This document shows positions 46,606-58,899 of a stretch of 64,000 nucleotides of DNA, piece after piece (within the stretch, counting starts at the first letter, position 1; each line of letters opens with the position of its first letter). Position numbers and translations under genes: made by a program. This stretch comes from Durusdinium trenchii (taxonomy: Eukaryota > Sar > Dinophyceae > Suessiales > Symbiodiniaceae). Under the pieces are notes generated by a model that had not been told where the DNA came from, did no database searches, and worked only from the letters and a program-made list of their open reading frames with translations. Where the stretch lies: assembly GCA_963970005.1 (NCBI GenBank), contig CAXAMN010008446.1, positions 920,882-984,881 of the forward strand, given 5' to 3'.

Positions 46606-49600
46606 CTAGAAGTGTCCAAGCTGGCTTTGGCTCACTTGCCATTCCTCCTTCGCCCAGCTGCTTTTGATATCCATGGTGATCTTCTCTCCATATGTGACCT
46701 CCTGGTTGGGCACCATCTCAAAGGAGCAAAAGCGCAGCAGCTCCACTGCACAAGTCTTTGCCTCGAAGAGCGCCATATCTTGGCCTCAAGTCGACAGGTC
46801 GTTGAGCCAAGCATGAAAAGGGAACAAAACCCAAAACCGCTGTGGAAGAGTTCGTCTCCCCATGTCTTTCCAAACGACTTTGCCACCTTCAAGCTTGCCG
46901 TATGACCATGATGTAGGATGACGATGGAGGTAAAGGGTCCCTGCAAAACTTCAGTCGGGTATGACTCCGATCTGGACCCCCATATGATCCCCGCGAAAAC
47001 CTCGGACCGCCTCCGGCTCCGCCCCGGCTCCGCACGAAAACACTTGCGAAGTTGAGTTGATAGACCCGGAGATTAAGACCCCACACATACAGTAGTGGAT
47101 TGTGAGTAGATGGCGCAGTCACAATCCCCAAAGGTGGTGCAGTTATATATATATATATGCAACTATGTAGACTATGGACTGCATCACAAAACAGATCTGG
47201 TTGTTAATGGCATTTTGTTGTGTAGATGGAAGCTGGAGCACCAGGGGCCAACCTTTCTTGGGCATCAGGTGAATCGTCTTCCGAGGCCAATGGGGCGAAG
47301 GAGCAGGGAGGCGGCTTCTTGCCTACCGGTTGAGGGATGCAGGCTTAGCATCTCCCATTTGCATCCAGGAGGCCCAAGCACACTCTGGGTCCTGCCTGGA
47401 AGACTGGAAACTCATGCTGCGGAGGTGGCCTTGGAACAGTAACAAGGACGCTACTAGGAACAAAGGGCATTGCTACTAGTAGAAAGAAGCTATAGTAGCT
47501 CCTGGCCATACTACCAGTAAAAAGGACGCACTTATGCTTGGGAATCCTTGCAGCACTTCTTGGCTTCTTCCTCTCCTTTCCAAGGTCGAACCGCGGAACC
47601 AAATCCTCCAAGCGGCGTAAACGGAATCCACCGCTCCGGTCGGAAGGCCAAGGCCTCCGGGTAGCGCTCCTCGTCGCGGCCCATGTTGAAGGGGCAGAAG
47701 GCGACGTTAGCGAACTGGGGCACCAGCCAGCCACCTGGCCAGGCGGGCACGTGGAGTGCGCCGAGCTGGGGCCACCAGCGGGGAAGGTGGAGGAACTCGG
47801 AATGTCTATAATTACTCGTGTGGACGCGTGGACGCCCACATTCCAGCGCATCGCCTTGGGCCGTAAGAAAGGGGGTCTGATCCCATAAGGTTGCGAGGTG
47901 GCCCTACCTGGCAGCACGTCATCCTCAAAAGCCATCTTCAGGTCGAAGGGCACTGGTGGCCAAAGCCTGCCGCAGGATAGGCCGCCCAGATTTGGCAACC
48001 CCTCTTTGGAAAACTGACTTGGCAGAGTAGGTCAAGGCAAACTAAGACATAAGAGGTACCTTGCCCAACACCTCTAGACTCCCAGAATTGCAAAAAGTCA
48101 ACAACTGTCGGGGCAATCAACACTCCCCCGCCTCAAAGACTCATAGATTACACCATTCAAATACGGCATTTCGCTGGCCGAGAGGCTTTTCCAGTCCAAG
48201 GGGGTTCCAGGCGGCTGCTTCAGCATAATCTCTTCATGAAGCTGTCTTTGCACCTCTGGATGCCGAGTGAGCTCATAGAACATCCAGGACAACAAACACG
48301 CTGTGGTATCTCTTCCCGCGATGATCAAATGAAGCACCATCTTCTTGGTAAACTCCGGGCTGAAGTTCCCCTGCAGGAACAGCGCCAACAAATCTCTCCT
48401 CTCGCCCAGCGTGGGGTCTTCCTGGCATTTTCGCACCAAGCGATCCGCTTCCGATTCCAAGGTTCGGATGCAACGCTTGAGCCGGCGGTAGGTGGGAGAA
48501 GACCAGTCCCAGAACCAGCGGGCCCAGCCGCCGTGGTGGCCCCCTAGGGGCCAAGGGAGAAAGGTGCTGAAGAAGAGGAAGGGCGCCATGGACTTCACGC
48601 TATGGGCTCGAAGGCACACACTGGCCATATCAAAGGCCTCTCTTTTTTGGAAAGCAGTTGAGAATTTCGGACAAAGGGCTCTTGAAAGTGGTGACCTCTC
48701 AAAAACCAGTATGTTTTCTATACAGCATTGCAAAGGACCTCCAGGCCCTGCCTTGCCATACACGTTCGGCACACCTTCCGCGGTGTTGCACTCCTCCCCG
48801 AAGAAAATGCTCATGATGCTGTCAAAGGTGAAGTTGAAGAAACACCCTTGGATGTCAACCGGCGTTCCACGCCCCGCATTTTGCAGAAATCGCCCTGAGC
48901 AGCAAAGAAACGGTCATCCGACAGGTTCCGCCCGGGCTGGTTGTTTTGGAAAACAGACATCCTTCTTGAACCATCCACAACAGCCGGGATTCGGATCCGT
49001 CCACCCACGAGATCCCTGCCAGTTTGGGCAGCGCATGTTTGGGGGGGCACCGAGAACATGGTCCTGGGGCCGCCGAGCGTCGAAGCGACTCTGCCTTGGA
49101 CATAAAGACCTCCTGCATCATGCTGTTGAAGTTCTTTCGTGTAAAGATCTGCGCGGAGACCTTGCGCATCCGGCTCCACTCTTGGCCACCATCCTTGGAG
49201 CCCAGACCGTGCTTCACCACAAAAATGCCCTCACCCAGAAAATCCTCAAAGTAGTAGAAGAAGGGGTCCAAAGTGGTGTCGGCCTTGCTGTACTTGTTGA
49301 ACTCATCCTTCAAAATGTGCTTCACGATCTGCGGATCGTTGGCTACCACAAGATATGGCGCGGGCATCCATGAAAAGCCGAGGCTTTTCGCGAGCGGCAG
49401 GCCCTTGCCTAAGTTTAGTTTGGGGCCTCAGATGTGAACCCCATCGCTCCTCCAGTCACCTGCATGTGCCAATGATGTCGTTTTGGCAAAATGGAGGGGC
49501 CGATTTGGTACCATACACCTGGGAAGATCCCATCCATTAGCCAAGAAACCAAACCACCAATAGTAAAAATGGAGAGGGCGTCATTGTTTATACAGATACA

Positions 49601-50171
49601 TGTTCACCGATCGAGTGACTGGGAGTCGATGGGAACACTTTGCCAAACCACCACGGAAAAGATGGGAAATGTCAATGAACTCTCAGACGCCCAAAACTGC
49701 TAAGCTGCTAGGTGCAGACCAGTTGCAAATGTCCAGCCGCCAGTCGTGCAAGCGATGAAGGTTTGCCATCAAGTCATTGAGCCATCCTGTCGCATGGCAC
49801 GCCCTACTGCTTCGAGGTGACCACCCCGGTCACATGAACCACATGAACCACATACATGAACCATGACTAATGGTTCCATCATCCACAAACCCATGTTCAC
49901 TACCCCATCAACCCTGTGGCCTTGTAAAGAAACACGACTTACCTGCATGCCCTCCCCCGGGTCCTACCGGCTGGTCATGCCCAACGCCCTGGGTCGCTGG
50001 CACATCCTTGAGCATGCGTTGCATGCGGCGGGCTTTCCGCCAGCCGCACCAGAGGCGTTGGAAGACCTGGAGGACGCCAAAGATGCCGTAGGCCATGAGG
50101 CCGTGCAGGACGGCCTCCCGCGGGAGACCACGAGATCCATCCCAAAACACCATACAAAAGTGGTTCTCCAA
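46606..50171 (-). CDS. Cytochrome P450, CYP86/CYP4-like (fatty-acid hydroxylase type)
   Basis: Heme monooxygenase. The closest resemblance is to fatty-acid omega-hydroxylases, by the SLRLWPPVPFD and QAGPRVCLGQDMA wording. Exons: 50171-~49950 (membrane anchor with a basic stretch), 49411-~49085 (YLVVANDPQIVKHIL), ~48876-48132 (FNFTFDSI, I-helix AGRDTTACLLSW, K-helix ESLR), 47966-47908 (LWPPVPFDLK, DDVLP), 47734-~47620 (NMGRDEERYP, FRPERW), 47416-47374 (FQAGPRVCLG, heme-ligand Cys) and 46784-46606 (GQDMALFEAK, QEVTYGEKITM, stop). Joins ESLR/LWPP, LPG/GW and CLG/QDM are in phase with GC or GT donors. All conserved P450 elements are present. A poorly conserved stretch at about 48790-48660 stays in frame and could hide an intron whose length is a multiple of three. 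Confidence 0.93.
47440..47530. repeat. ctactagta / gcgtccttg repeat cluster in a P450 intron
   Basis: Contains aaggacgctactaggaacaa and gctactagtag words that match, in reverse orientation, the cluster at 22440-22612. Confidence 0.7.
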
Positions 50172-50901
50172 TCCAGGACTGACCAGGATACTTCGATACC
50201 TTGGAACCGTTAGCCGTTAGCCTCTCTCCATGGCACTTCAGCCTGCTTCTTCACTTCCATGATCGCCACACTCCAGTCCAAAAGCTCCGACAGAAACGCC
50301 CTAAAATGGCGTGGGGTGGAGGTGAAAAATGTGAAAGGGGGGCCACCTCGAGCCCAAATCAACGGAAGGTCCAGGATGGCAACTTTCATGTGCAGCTCCC
50401 AGTGTGACCAGCTGGATTTAGGACAACACTCTACTGCAGTGGCTTAGCAAGTCTAGCTCTTCTTATGCGCCCCAACCCAGTTCCCATCATCAACGGTAAG
50501 TGGCCAATCCGCGGTTCAGCACAGCTCCGAGCTGGTCGCGGTACGCCTGGCACATGTTGGCGGCAAACACAGTTACCGCAAAAAGAACATCAAGAAAGCT
50601 CTTTAATGAAGGCTGCATCATCCTTCATGAGCTGGTGGCAAGTCTGTTGGCACTCCTTGGAAAACGGAAAACCAACCACCCCTGATAGGCAGAAATATGC
50701 TGAAATTTGTTCTCAGGCTTTCTGTGAACCCAAGAAGCATCCTGGAAGAGCCTTTTTGGCAATCCTGCACCGCTCCAAAGCAATGAAATCTTACACAACT
50801 CTCCACGAAAAGGAAACACAAACCGGGGAGCCCAGTCTGCGCCTACACTACAAAAGCCCCAGGTTAATTACTAACTAACCGCTCGCTCTTTCAAAGCAGC
50901 T

Positions 50902-51985
50902 TCACAGCGCCGAGTATCCGCTGTCTGTCATCTCTACTCGCGCCGAGCATCTGCGCCATGATTGCCACGTGCAGGCCACAGCAGCCCCCATGGCGGCAGC
51001 GCAAACAGCCGCGAAGGCCGCCCGGGTAGGTGAAGCTGGAGCATGCTGGAAGCCCATCACCACGTCGGCACTCTCACGTGGAGGTGCCAGGTACACATCG
51101 GGGCCGCTGGGGTCGATTATGGTGTAGAGCTTTTGGAGGAAGAACTGGCCCAAGACAAAGTACGGCAGGTCGCGCGTCTGTAAAATCAGCAGCTGGCACC
51201 AACCCTCGCCGCCCTCACCCAGCGGATAGAGCAGGTCTTCCGTGTCAAACATCACATCCCTCTCGCCCAAGGTGAACCTTAAGTCTTAAGTCGTGTAGCT
51301 CTTGGTTGGACTTGCAAATGACAGTGTGCTCCCCGACGTTGCATCCTCTAAATGGCGGCTTCAGCAAGTGCGTCAGAAAATTCAGTAGCAACCACTCGGG
51401 CATCACCACCACCCCTGTGGCTCCAGTGTCCAAAACGCCAAGTCCCTCGGCCAAGTCCTGACCGCCGACGGACAGGCCCACCTGGATGGCCCACGGTCCG
51501 TGATGGTTCCCGATACGATGCACTGGCAAGCGCTCCACTTGCTCCAGGCCCTGCAGCAGCTCGTGGCGATGGCCAAGGGCAAGGAAGGGCGAGGGAGCCA
51601 GTGACACGGAGAATGCCATCCCCTGCTGCATCAAATGACTCACGAATTTGCTGCCGAACGGGTTTGCGGAGCCCGCCGGCAATTCCAGGCCCAGCAATCC
51701 TTCGAAAGCTTCCATTCTAGCCATCTCATCAGCCACTAACACATCTTGACTTTCGGTGCAGGTGCTGCCCACACAAAAGTGTGGGAACACTTCAGCTTTG
51801 CCCTCAACATGACCCGTTTCATACCCGATGACAAGCTTTTCAGGAAGGACGAGCCGCTCCTCTCCGTCCACTGCTTAAGCCTGTGTCCAGTGGTTGCGGC
51901 CACCGAGACTGGGAGATGCCCGTAGGGGCAACAGCTGCAGATCCGCGGCGGCGGAAGTGATCAAGAAGACGCAAAGGAAAAGCAT
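50902..51985 (-). CDS. Pepsin-family (A1) aspartic protease, membrane-anchored, N-lobe incomplete
   Basis: A1 aspartic endopeptidase. A possible start at 51985 gives a signal peptide (MLFLCVFLITSAAA) but runs into a TAA. From 51871 the frame carries IGYETGHVEG (flap region), DVLVADEM, EGLLGLELP and the second catalytic motif LDTGATGVVVMPEWLL. After a probable intron near 51300-51265 it continues with FTLGERDVMF, YFVLGQFFLQKLYTIID and VYLAP, the family C-terminus. A hydrophobic span (AAFAAVCAAAMGAAVAC) and a short basic tail follow. Two blocks of Cys match the family disulfides. The first catalytic motif (DTG with its tryptophan-containing flank) and about 80 surrounding residues were not found between 51871 and 53000. 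The gene may be broken, or one exon may lie elsewhere. Confidence 0.78.
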
Positions 51986-52077
51986 GGGCACCGCAAGTTG
52001 GAAGGCTGCTTGGACACCCTTGGAGCTGTTGAAAGCCTACCCGAACAAAGATGGAACAAATATATAAATAGAAAACT

Positions 52078-52160
52078 CTCTCCCTCTCTGTTTCTCTCTG
52101 TATCTATCTATCTATCTACCTACCTACCTACCTACCGTATCTCTCTCTCTCTCTGAACAA
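52078..52160. repeat. Compound microsatellite (tc)n, (tatc)n, (ctac)n
   Basis: Consecutive simple repeats upstream of the aspartic protease gene. Confidence 0.9.
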
Positions 52161-53136
52161 GCACGGAGTGCATCCCACCATGGTGAGCTGCTGGCCCCCG
52201 GACCCCCCCCCCCCCCCCCCCACCGGGCCTCCGGCGCAGCGCCCCCGCGGCGCCACAGCTCCAGAAGCCGCAAGACCTGTGGCTTCGCCCCTCCGGGGCT
52301 TTTTAAATGGGCATCCATTGGGACCAGTCCCACAAAAAGCATCAGTTCAGATACAAGATCAAAGAAACTCCCCCGAAAATGTAGAGTTTGTCTATGGATG
52401 TCTATCGCTCTTCGAACTTGCTGTCCGCTTCGGATGGCCCTAGATATAGACCCTCTAGTGCCTAAAACGTCTGATTCTGATACTACTGGGAGTCGCTGCT
52501 GACAGGATGAGATAGGAGTTGCGACACTCATGCGTGCTCCCAACAGCACCCCCAAAAAAATTCTGATCTGGTGCCGGTGACGATCTGCTCAGCTTAGCTG
52601 AGTCCCAACTACAAAAGATTAAGCTCTGCAATCTGTGCCAACCAGGCGTCTGAGTCGACAGGATTGCTTTCAACATGTCAATCCCACGTCACTGGTTTAC
52701 AAAGCAGCCTTGTATTGGGTTGCGTCGGCAATCTGGAGTCCATTACTGTATCTTGTTTTTGGTTCTTTTGCTTGATGACATGGGATTTATCAGCAGGAGG
52801 GTAAGGCAAATGACTTGGGAATGTGTGAGTGCCCATGTATGTGTTCTAAATCCCGTGTCATCCGAAGGCAGCAAAACCTCCAACAAAACAACAACTCATT
52901 GCCACGTACCTGGACCAGTGCTATGGCCAAAAACAACACCCGCTTCGGCTCGGAGCTTTGACTTTCACATACTTCAAGGGCCATAGGCCCTGGACCTGCC
53001 ACCACAAATCCCAGGCACGTTCTCGCCGAAATTGCTGCAGCTCTCGCCCTTCGACCTGCTCCGGTGTCGTGCGGTCAGATGGTCAGATGGTCGTGCATCA
53101 GCGCTGGGTGGTGAAGAGGGTTGCAAGGGTTTCCAG

Positions 53137-53239
53137 TCCCTAGGGATCCAAGTACCTTCTCAGAAGGTGATTGGAGACACTCTTATGTGGGTTTTGAGGG
53201 TCCAAGTACCTTCTGAGGAGGTACTTGGACTCCTAGGGA
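53137..53239. repeat. MITE-like element, 21-base terminal inverted repeats (copy B)
   Basis: Left end tccctagggatccaagtacc and right end ggtacttggactcctaggga are near-perfect reverse complements. Internal aaggtgattggagacact is identical to copy A at 22940-23047. An extra internal ccaagtaccttctgag word makes this copy a nested palindrome. Confidence 0.85.
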
Positions 53240-53399
53240 GTGAGAATCAGGCCTTGAATCAAGATCAGCAGACCAGTTTCGTCACACTGCATTATGTACC
53301 TCTCTTCTTTGCACCACCCCAGCTGACAGCTGACATGTGCAGTTTCTCATGAACTCTAGCCACTAGCCACCTCTTGAAATGCATTCCCATATCCCCCCC

Positions 53400-56300
53400 C
53401 CAAAAGAAAAAACAAGACCCATCAATCCGGAGAACTCCAAGCGCCGATGATGGACGCGTCGCGCGCCGTGCTGAGGTTCTGGCAGCCGGGAGTGCTTGAT
53501 GCTGTACCACCGTGTCAAGCCCCCCAGCACGTCCATCGCCTCGGTGCTTCGCAACGGCACGACCGTTGGAGCTTCGGTGGGTTCAAAAAGGATCCGAAGA
53601 ACTACCAGGTCCCGTTGGAGCACGGCGGACCGAAACCAAGCAAAGGCTCAAGCAAACCATCCAGATCCGTTGTTCAGTCCCAACTGCCAGGTGCTGGGCC
53701 CGGCCTGGACCCGCAAATATGCCACGGTCGCGTCGTTAGGTCACGCGGTCTCACCTGGTGAGGTCTTGACCCAACGAATGTAGACTCTTGATGAATAACC
53801 CCCGCAGGCCTGAAGAGGTTCAATTCAAATTGAACGGGGTTTATGGTCCTCAAGAGTCTACATGACCGGTGTGCTGGTGTGCCCGGTACCGAGCACCAAG
53901 CAGAAACCGAAGCATGCATCGACCATCCCACGGCGACAGGCCAGCGAGCCGGCGGCTGGCGTTTCGGCCGCGCGCTTGGGGCGATTCCGTGCGCCAAGCA
54001 TCGGGGCTGTTCAAATAGACCCCCATGATGCAAAGAGCGTAGACCTCAGTGATGGAACCCCATGGCCCATGCGGGAGGCATGTCCACCCCTGGTTTGGAG
54101 TCGCCAAGACTGTTGTCTCACCCCCCCTAGGCCTCATGAAGAACACCCCCAGAAAGGCAGGGCTTAGGAACCAACAGAAGCCACGAGACATCCCATCCCC
54201 CCGATGCAGCCAGGTGACCAACAAATACGAGGTGGGATAAGCGACGTACTTGGCATCGCCCCACACCAAGTAGCCTGTCTGGCAGCTCTTAAAAATCTCT
54301 CAAGTGGTGCCACACAACCTTGTTCCACATGTTCTACCAAAAACATCCAATGAGCAGAAATTGACTGCCTTCTGGCATTGCATGATCTCCAGAAGGTCTT
54401 CTGGAACCAATGGCCACTTAGCCGGCCTCCGACACCCTACTTGGCCTTGGAAAAACATCCCAAAGAGCACCCAATCGCAGCTCTCCCGTTCGGACCTGTG
54501 ATCATGTTGACCACTAATTGTGAGGAGAGCTGCGCCGGAATGAACAAGGACACATCACCTGAGATGCACCATGCAGCTTGGAGCCATCCAATGACCAAGC
54601 CCCCAAGTGTATACTCATCATCCACCTCTCGTTTCGCTGTGGCCGTGCTTCCGGGCAGTGGCCGTTCGCCAAGACCGTGCCACCCAGGCAAATCACGCCA
54701 TCCAAGAAGTACAGGAAGGCGACCTGGAGATCCGTCGAATACCCCGTGGGATGCGGAAAGAACAGTTGAACAGTTAGGATGAAGATTTCAAGTTCTCGAT
54801 CCAATCACTGTCCGCGAGTGATGTAGACTAGACTATTGAGAAAACCCATCCATTGGGATTGAAAAACCTCATGTGCCGGGATCTTATTTCTCAACCCCTA
54901 AGGCTTCTAAGGTGCAGAACCACCCGCCCAGAACAACCGTGCGTTAAAGAAGCCTAGCGGCTAAAGCAAAGACGGTGCCCTTCACTAAGCCCAGGAGCTT
55001 TCCGATAGACGCCCCGATCCTCAAGTCGCCCGATTCGGAAACGGCACACCGAACGGGGGGTGCGTTGCTCCGCGATGAGTTCAAATGAGTTCAGAGCTTG
55101 GCGCTACAGTTGGACTGTTTTGAGATGGTTTTTCAGATCTTCAACATATTTGCAGGGCATGTCAACGTTGCGGCGTGCGCCCTTCTCTCAACAAAACGCT
55201 GGAAGAAATGGAGATACACCATGATACACCGCAGCATGGAGATAACGGTCGCAGCAAAGGTTTGAAAAAGCATCTGGATTTATTCAGGGCTCCGCTGATG
55301 AGTTGCACTTCGGAGCCCTGCACAATATCCTCAATGGATAAAACTGATTTGATGTCCGGCTCATTGAAAAGCCATCAATGTCTGGATCAACTGACCCACT
55401 TCGAACAGTTGGTCTTTCCACTTCGTTCACGGTCTGTCCAGCAGCTTCGCGATGCGTCGCGTTTTCACACGCTCGCGATCGCAGATCCCGGGGCCACACG
55501 GATTCCAGGGCATGGTCGATGTGTTTCTAAGCTGTCTCCAGAGGTCTATGGTCAGGTTCGGGTCTACGAACCCGGGTGTAGATGTTCTTACTGTGCCCCT
55601 TCCAACGACCCCTCCAAGCAGAGTCCTGGATCGGAACAGTCCGAAGAAGAGCCATGGAAGGTCTAGAGATGGAAGGTCTAGAGCCGTGCTACGGCAAGCG
55701 TCCATCCGAAATCACCACGCTCGGCTTGAGGACGGTCGAACGAACACCCGGTCCAAGCGAGCTGCACGGTGGAGAAAGTCACCAGGGACACGAAGAGGAA
55801 GAGCTTCAAAGACGACTCCATGGGTAGATGCAGCGTCCTTGTTCTGAAGAGGGTGAAGGCCATCGCTACTTGGGTGCAGGCCATTGTTACTATGTTTTGG
55901 GCTTGGTGGGTGACACTCAAAGGGAGCCTCAGCAGAAGCTGAAACCCAAAAAAGCTTCCGAAGCCCCACGCAAACGTTGTTTGGGGTTCTTTAAGCTAGG
56001 CCGAAGCCAACCAGGCCAAGAGATGATCGCAGCTAAGGGTTCCAGAAATGATTCCTCCAGGCCCCCGCGGTGGGAACCCCCTCCCTGCACTCCCTGCAGT
56101 CCTGTAGACACCATAGAGTGAGATCAGGGTACAAAGCACCATGACGCAGTTCCATGCAATGGCCACCTGAACTGTCGCAAACCAAACTGGCCATGTGATT
56201 CTTGGTCCAAATCTTCCCGACACGTTGAAGCTTCTCAAAACTAAGGAGCAGTATGGACCATATATGTTGGGTCCGATTCCCAAGCTACAGGTCATCGCAC

Positions 56301-56590
56301 AGCCCAACATATAAGGGCTGAAAGGCTCGTATCCAGTGACAGCTGAGGTCGAGCCATCTGTTTTAACACGAGGTCGGCTCTTGGGTGGTGGCGTTTGGTG
56401 CAGGGAGACCTCGCAGCTCGACCCCTGGAAGAAGGAAACCCGTCTACCGATATGGGGATCTCCCCATTCAAATACACACCCATCTGGAAGGAGTTTGGGT
56501 GCACCTGACACCTGAAACGGACATGGAACTGGCGGACGGGCCCATTTCCGAACCGAATGCCAACGAAGGAGTTCCCACCTTGGCCCATTT
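53400..56590 (-). CDS. Unknown multi-pass membrane protein
   Basis: A series of minus-strand exon-like pieces with long hydrophobic stretches: about 56580-56430 (NGPVRQFHVRFRCQVHPN), 56345-56110 (FSPYMLGCAMTCSLGIG, then WPVWFATVQVAIAWNCVM), 55905-55770 (MACTQVAMAF, LKLFLFVSLVTFSTVQLAW), 55570-55430 (DPNLTIDLWRQLRNTS), 55375-55265 (FNEPDIKSVLSIEDIVQG), 54770-54660 (STDLQVAFLYFLDGVICLGG), 54620-54500 (YTLGGLVIGWLQAAWCISG), 54275-53930 (YVAYPTSYLLVTWLHR, FCWFLSPAFLGVFF) and 53620-53420 (ILFEPTEAPTVV). At least six possible membrane spans. I do not recognise the family. Splice joins were not all tested, so the boundaries and the assumption of one gene are tentative. Confidence 0.45.
53780..53861. 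repeat. MITE-like element, gtagactcttgatgaataa family (copy B)
   Basis: Begins gtagactcttgatgaataac and ends ctcaagagtctac. The length is 82 bases against 80 for the copy at 41866-41945. The interiors differ apart from a gaagagg word. Confidence 0.82.
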
Positions 56591-56819
56591 CCCGTCCGAA
56601 ATGCCGTGCCTGTCGTATGACACGAAGATGGTGACAGGTCTTGGGTGAGCAAGCTATTTGTGATGGGAGACTGCAGCACGTGGCTGGATCCTAACCTCCA
56701 TTTGTGGACGTCAACCTTCCCAAAAGCTCGGTGGAAGAAGCAAACATTGGTGGTGGGTGGGTGCCCCAGGTCTGAGTGTCGCAGGTGTGCTCAGCCTGAC
56801 TGTTCAAACGCTAGCGGCT

Positions 56820-58750
56820 AGCGTGCCGCCAGCCCTCCTCGTCCCAGTCCATCCCTCCCCCAGTGTTCAGCCCAGGCTCCGGTTTCGTCATGAGCTCTTG
56901 TATCTGAGCACAGCGGGGAAGAAGAAAAAAAACAGAACATATTTGTGTCTGCGTTGGTTGTAGTTTGCCTCGGTTTTGGATGTGCTCATTGAGATGGGTG
57001 TGTGAACGCCAAGGTTGAAAAAAATTCACAGCGCCGCATCGGAAGGAGTGATGACTGCCGTGCACAAATCTATGGCGATCAAAGTGGTGACCAACGCACT
57101 TAATTGAATGCCAAACAAAACATGGAGTGCAACTACCTTGAACTGCCAGCGGCCACTCTGGCATCAAGAAACAATCAGGGTACTGGAACTTGTTCCCTTT
57201 CCGGCCCATGTTCTTCAGAAAATGCATTGGCCGAAGAGAGGCGGGCGGCCTTCCTTGAGCCCGTACGACAAACTCCCCATCCGCTTGATTGGGCAAGGTC
57301 TGAAGAAGAAAAACCCAACAAAGATCCACTTCTGCCAACATCAGATTACTGAACTCAAACGCATCAAGACATATGGACACATAGTTTGAGGCCCAACAAG
57401 CGGGGAAAAAGAATGAACCCCACTGCTATTCAAATACCAAGATCACGTGATTGGGCACCAGGCCAGGGATAGCTATTCAACCCACCCCTCCAAATCCCAG
57501 CCCACCTCACACCAAAACTCTCCGACAGCCAGTCTTGGTGCCTCCTCGGGTGCCCATTCGGAGGGCTCCTGCGGGCCAATCTCCGACAGCTCCATCACCG
57601 CGCAAATCCTTGGTGCCCGAATGGGGATGCGTGTTTCTGGGTGGGGGAGCGGTGATGGCATAGGGAATGGGGTCACTTCGGGGGGGCATGGCTGACCTAA
57701 GGTGACAGTGAAAGCAGTTTCCTTTTTTGGGCAGGAAGGTTCGCCCCGAACAAAAGATTGCGGCTACACGGTGACTTGGGCAAGGCATGTGCACGGTCAC
57801 TTCGGGCAATGCACGTGCGCTGATACGCTGATACAGCATTACACCTGCATATATAGGAAAACATTCTTGGCACTGTTCCTCTCATTTGTGTAATCATCTC
57901 CTCCAAAAAAAGGATAGAAAAATCCTCTAACAATTGTTGCTACAAGACGGCAAGAGCATGCACCCCCGCAGGTGTTGTCATTTCTACGAGGTTTGGTTTC
58001 TAGAAAGAATGGGGCTTGGACCCGTTTTGCTGGGTGCATCATCGACGTCCAATGCACTGATCGAAAGCCGGTTTTTGACTGATGGATCGGTCGTCTTCGC
58101 TGAAACGCCGTCCATGGAGGTCCATTCGCTGCGGGACACGAAATCAACCGCCCTTCTCACCGACCGGTGCGAGTTTATTGCGTGCCCAAGCGACAGCACG
58201 ATCGTGCCAACACGCATGCTCCTTGGCGAGGAGGCAGGTGGGGTGAGACCTGGGTGGGGGGAGGTCTGTTTCAAGAAGGCCACCCCAGGAACGCCCTAAA
58301 CAGACCTGCTGCAGGTTTCTATGGTCGATGTCCATCATCCGGTCCGGATGTCCCTCAGTTGTTGGGATTCTGTGCCACAGGGTGTTCAGGCCTTTTTGGA
58401 AATCATGTTACAATTGACGGATGGTCATTTTGAGCACTAATCAGGTCCAACAATGTTCAAAAGGATGCTGCCAGAATGTTCTACGTTTTCGCAACGACAA
58501 TTTGAAGGAATTGAAATACCTGCACCAGGCTCTTTCAGTTCAGGATCCTTGCACATGTTCAAAGGTTCCCCCCGCCAGCTCTCACCATGCCACTGGCCAA
58601 CCAGCCCGAACGCCATTCTGCGCACAGTTTTCTTCAGCAAGGGCACTTCGTGTAATACTTCATCCCCAGGAGCGTCTGCCAAAGCATATTCCCCAGCAAG
58701 TTCGCTCCGGTCTGGATCGGCATGACCTAGGTCACACTGGTTTTTGCAGC
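56820..58750 (-). CDS. Unassigned coding-like exons upstream of the membrane-protein gene
   Basis: Minus-strand frames with coding-like composition: about 58700-58500 (DEVLHEVPLLKKTVRRM, GQWHGESWRGEPLNM), 58230-58010 (TIVLSLGHAINSHRSVRR, LSISALDVDDAPS), 57650-57470 (ICAVMELSEIGPQEPSEW) and 56925-56822 (CAQIQELMTKPEPGLN). They may be the 5' part of the gene at 53400-56590 or a separate gene. No family is recognised. Confidence 0.35.
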
Positions 58751-58899
58751 GTGGCCATACAACCCAGTGCGGGTTGGTCCAACGGCACAGGAACTACTTC
58801 AATGTTTGAGTCGGGTGCCATCTACGATGCCCCCGCCCTCGGTTGAATGATGAATACTAGATGGTGTTGTCAAAATTGGATGCCTTCACATTTAATAAC

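Larger units (their letters stand above)
51990..53400. other. Spacer upstream of the aspartic protease gene
   Basis: No gene recognised. Holds microsatellites (ctctct, tatc and ctac at 52078-52160), an 18-base C run (52204-52222), and the MITE-like copy B at 53137-53239. Confidence 0.55.

Noticed and set aside
55996-56679. One continuous 227-codon minus-strand exon
   Set aside because: The left part (FSPYMLGC onward) looks real. In the right part a different frame (NGPVRQFHVRFRCQVHPN) has better coding character, so the long frame is probably two exons read through an intron.
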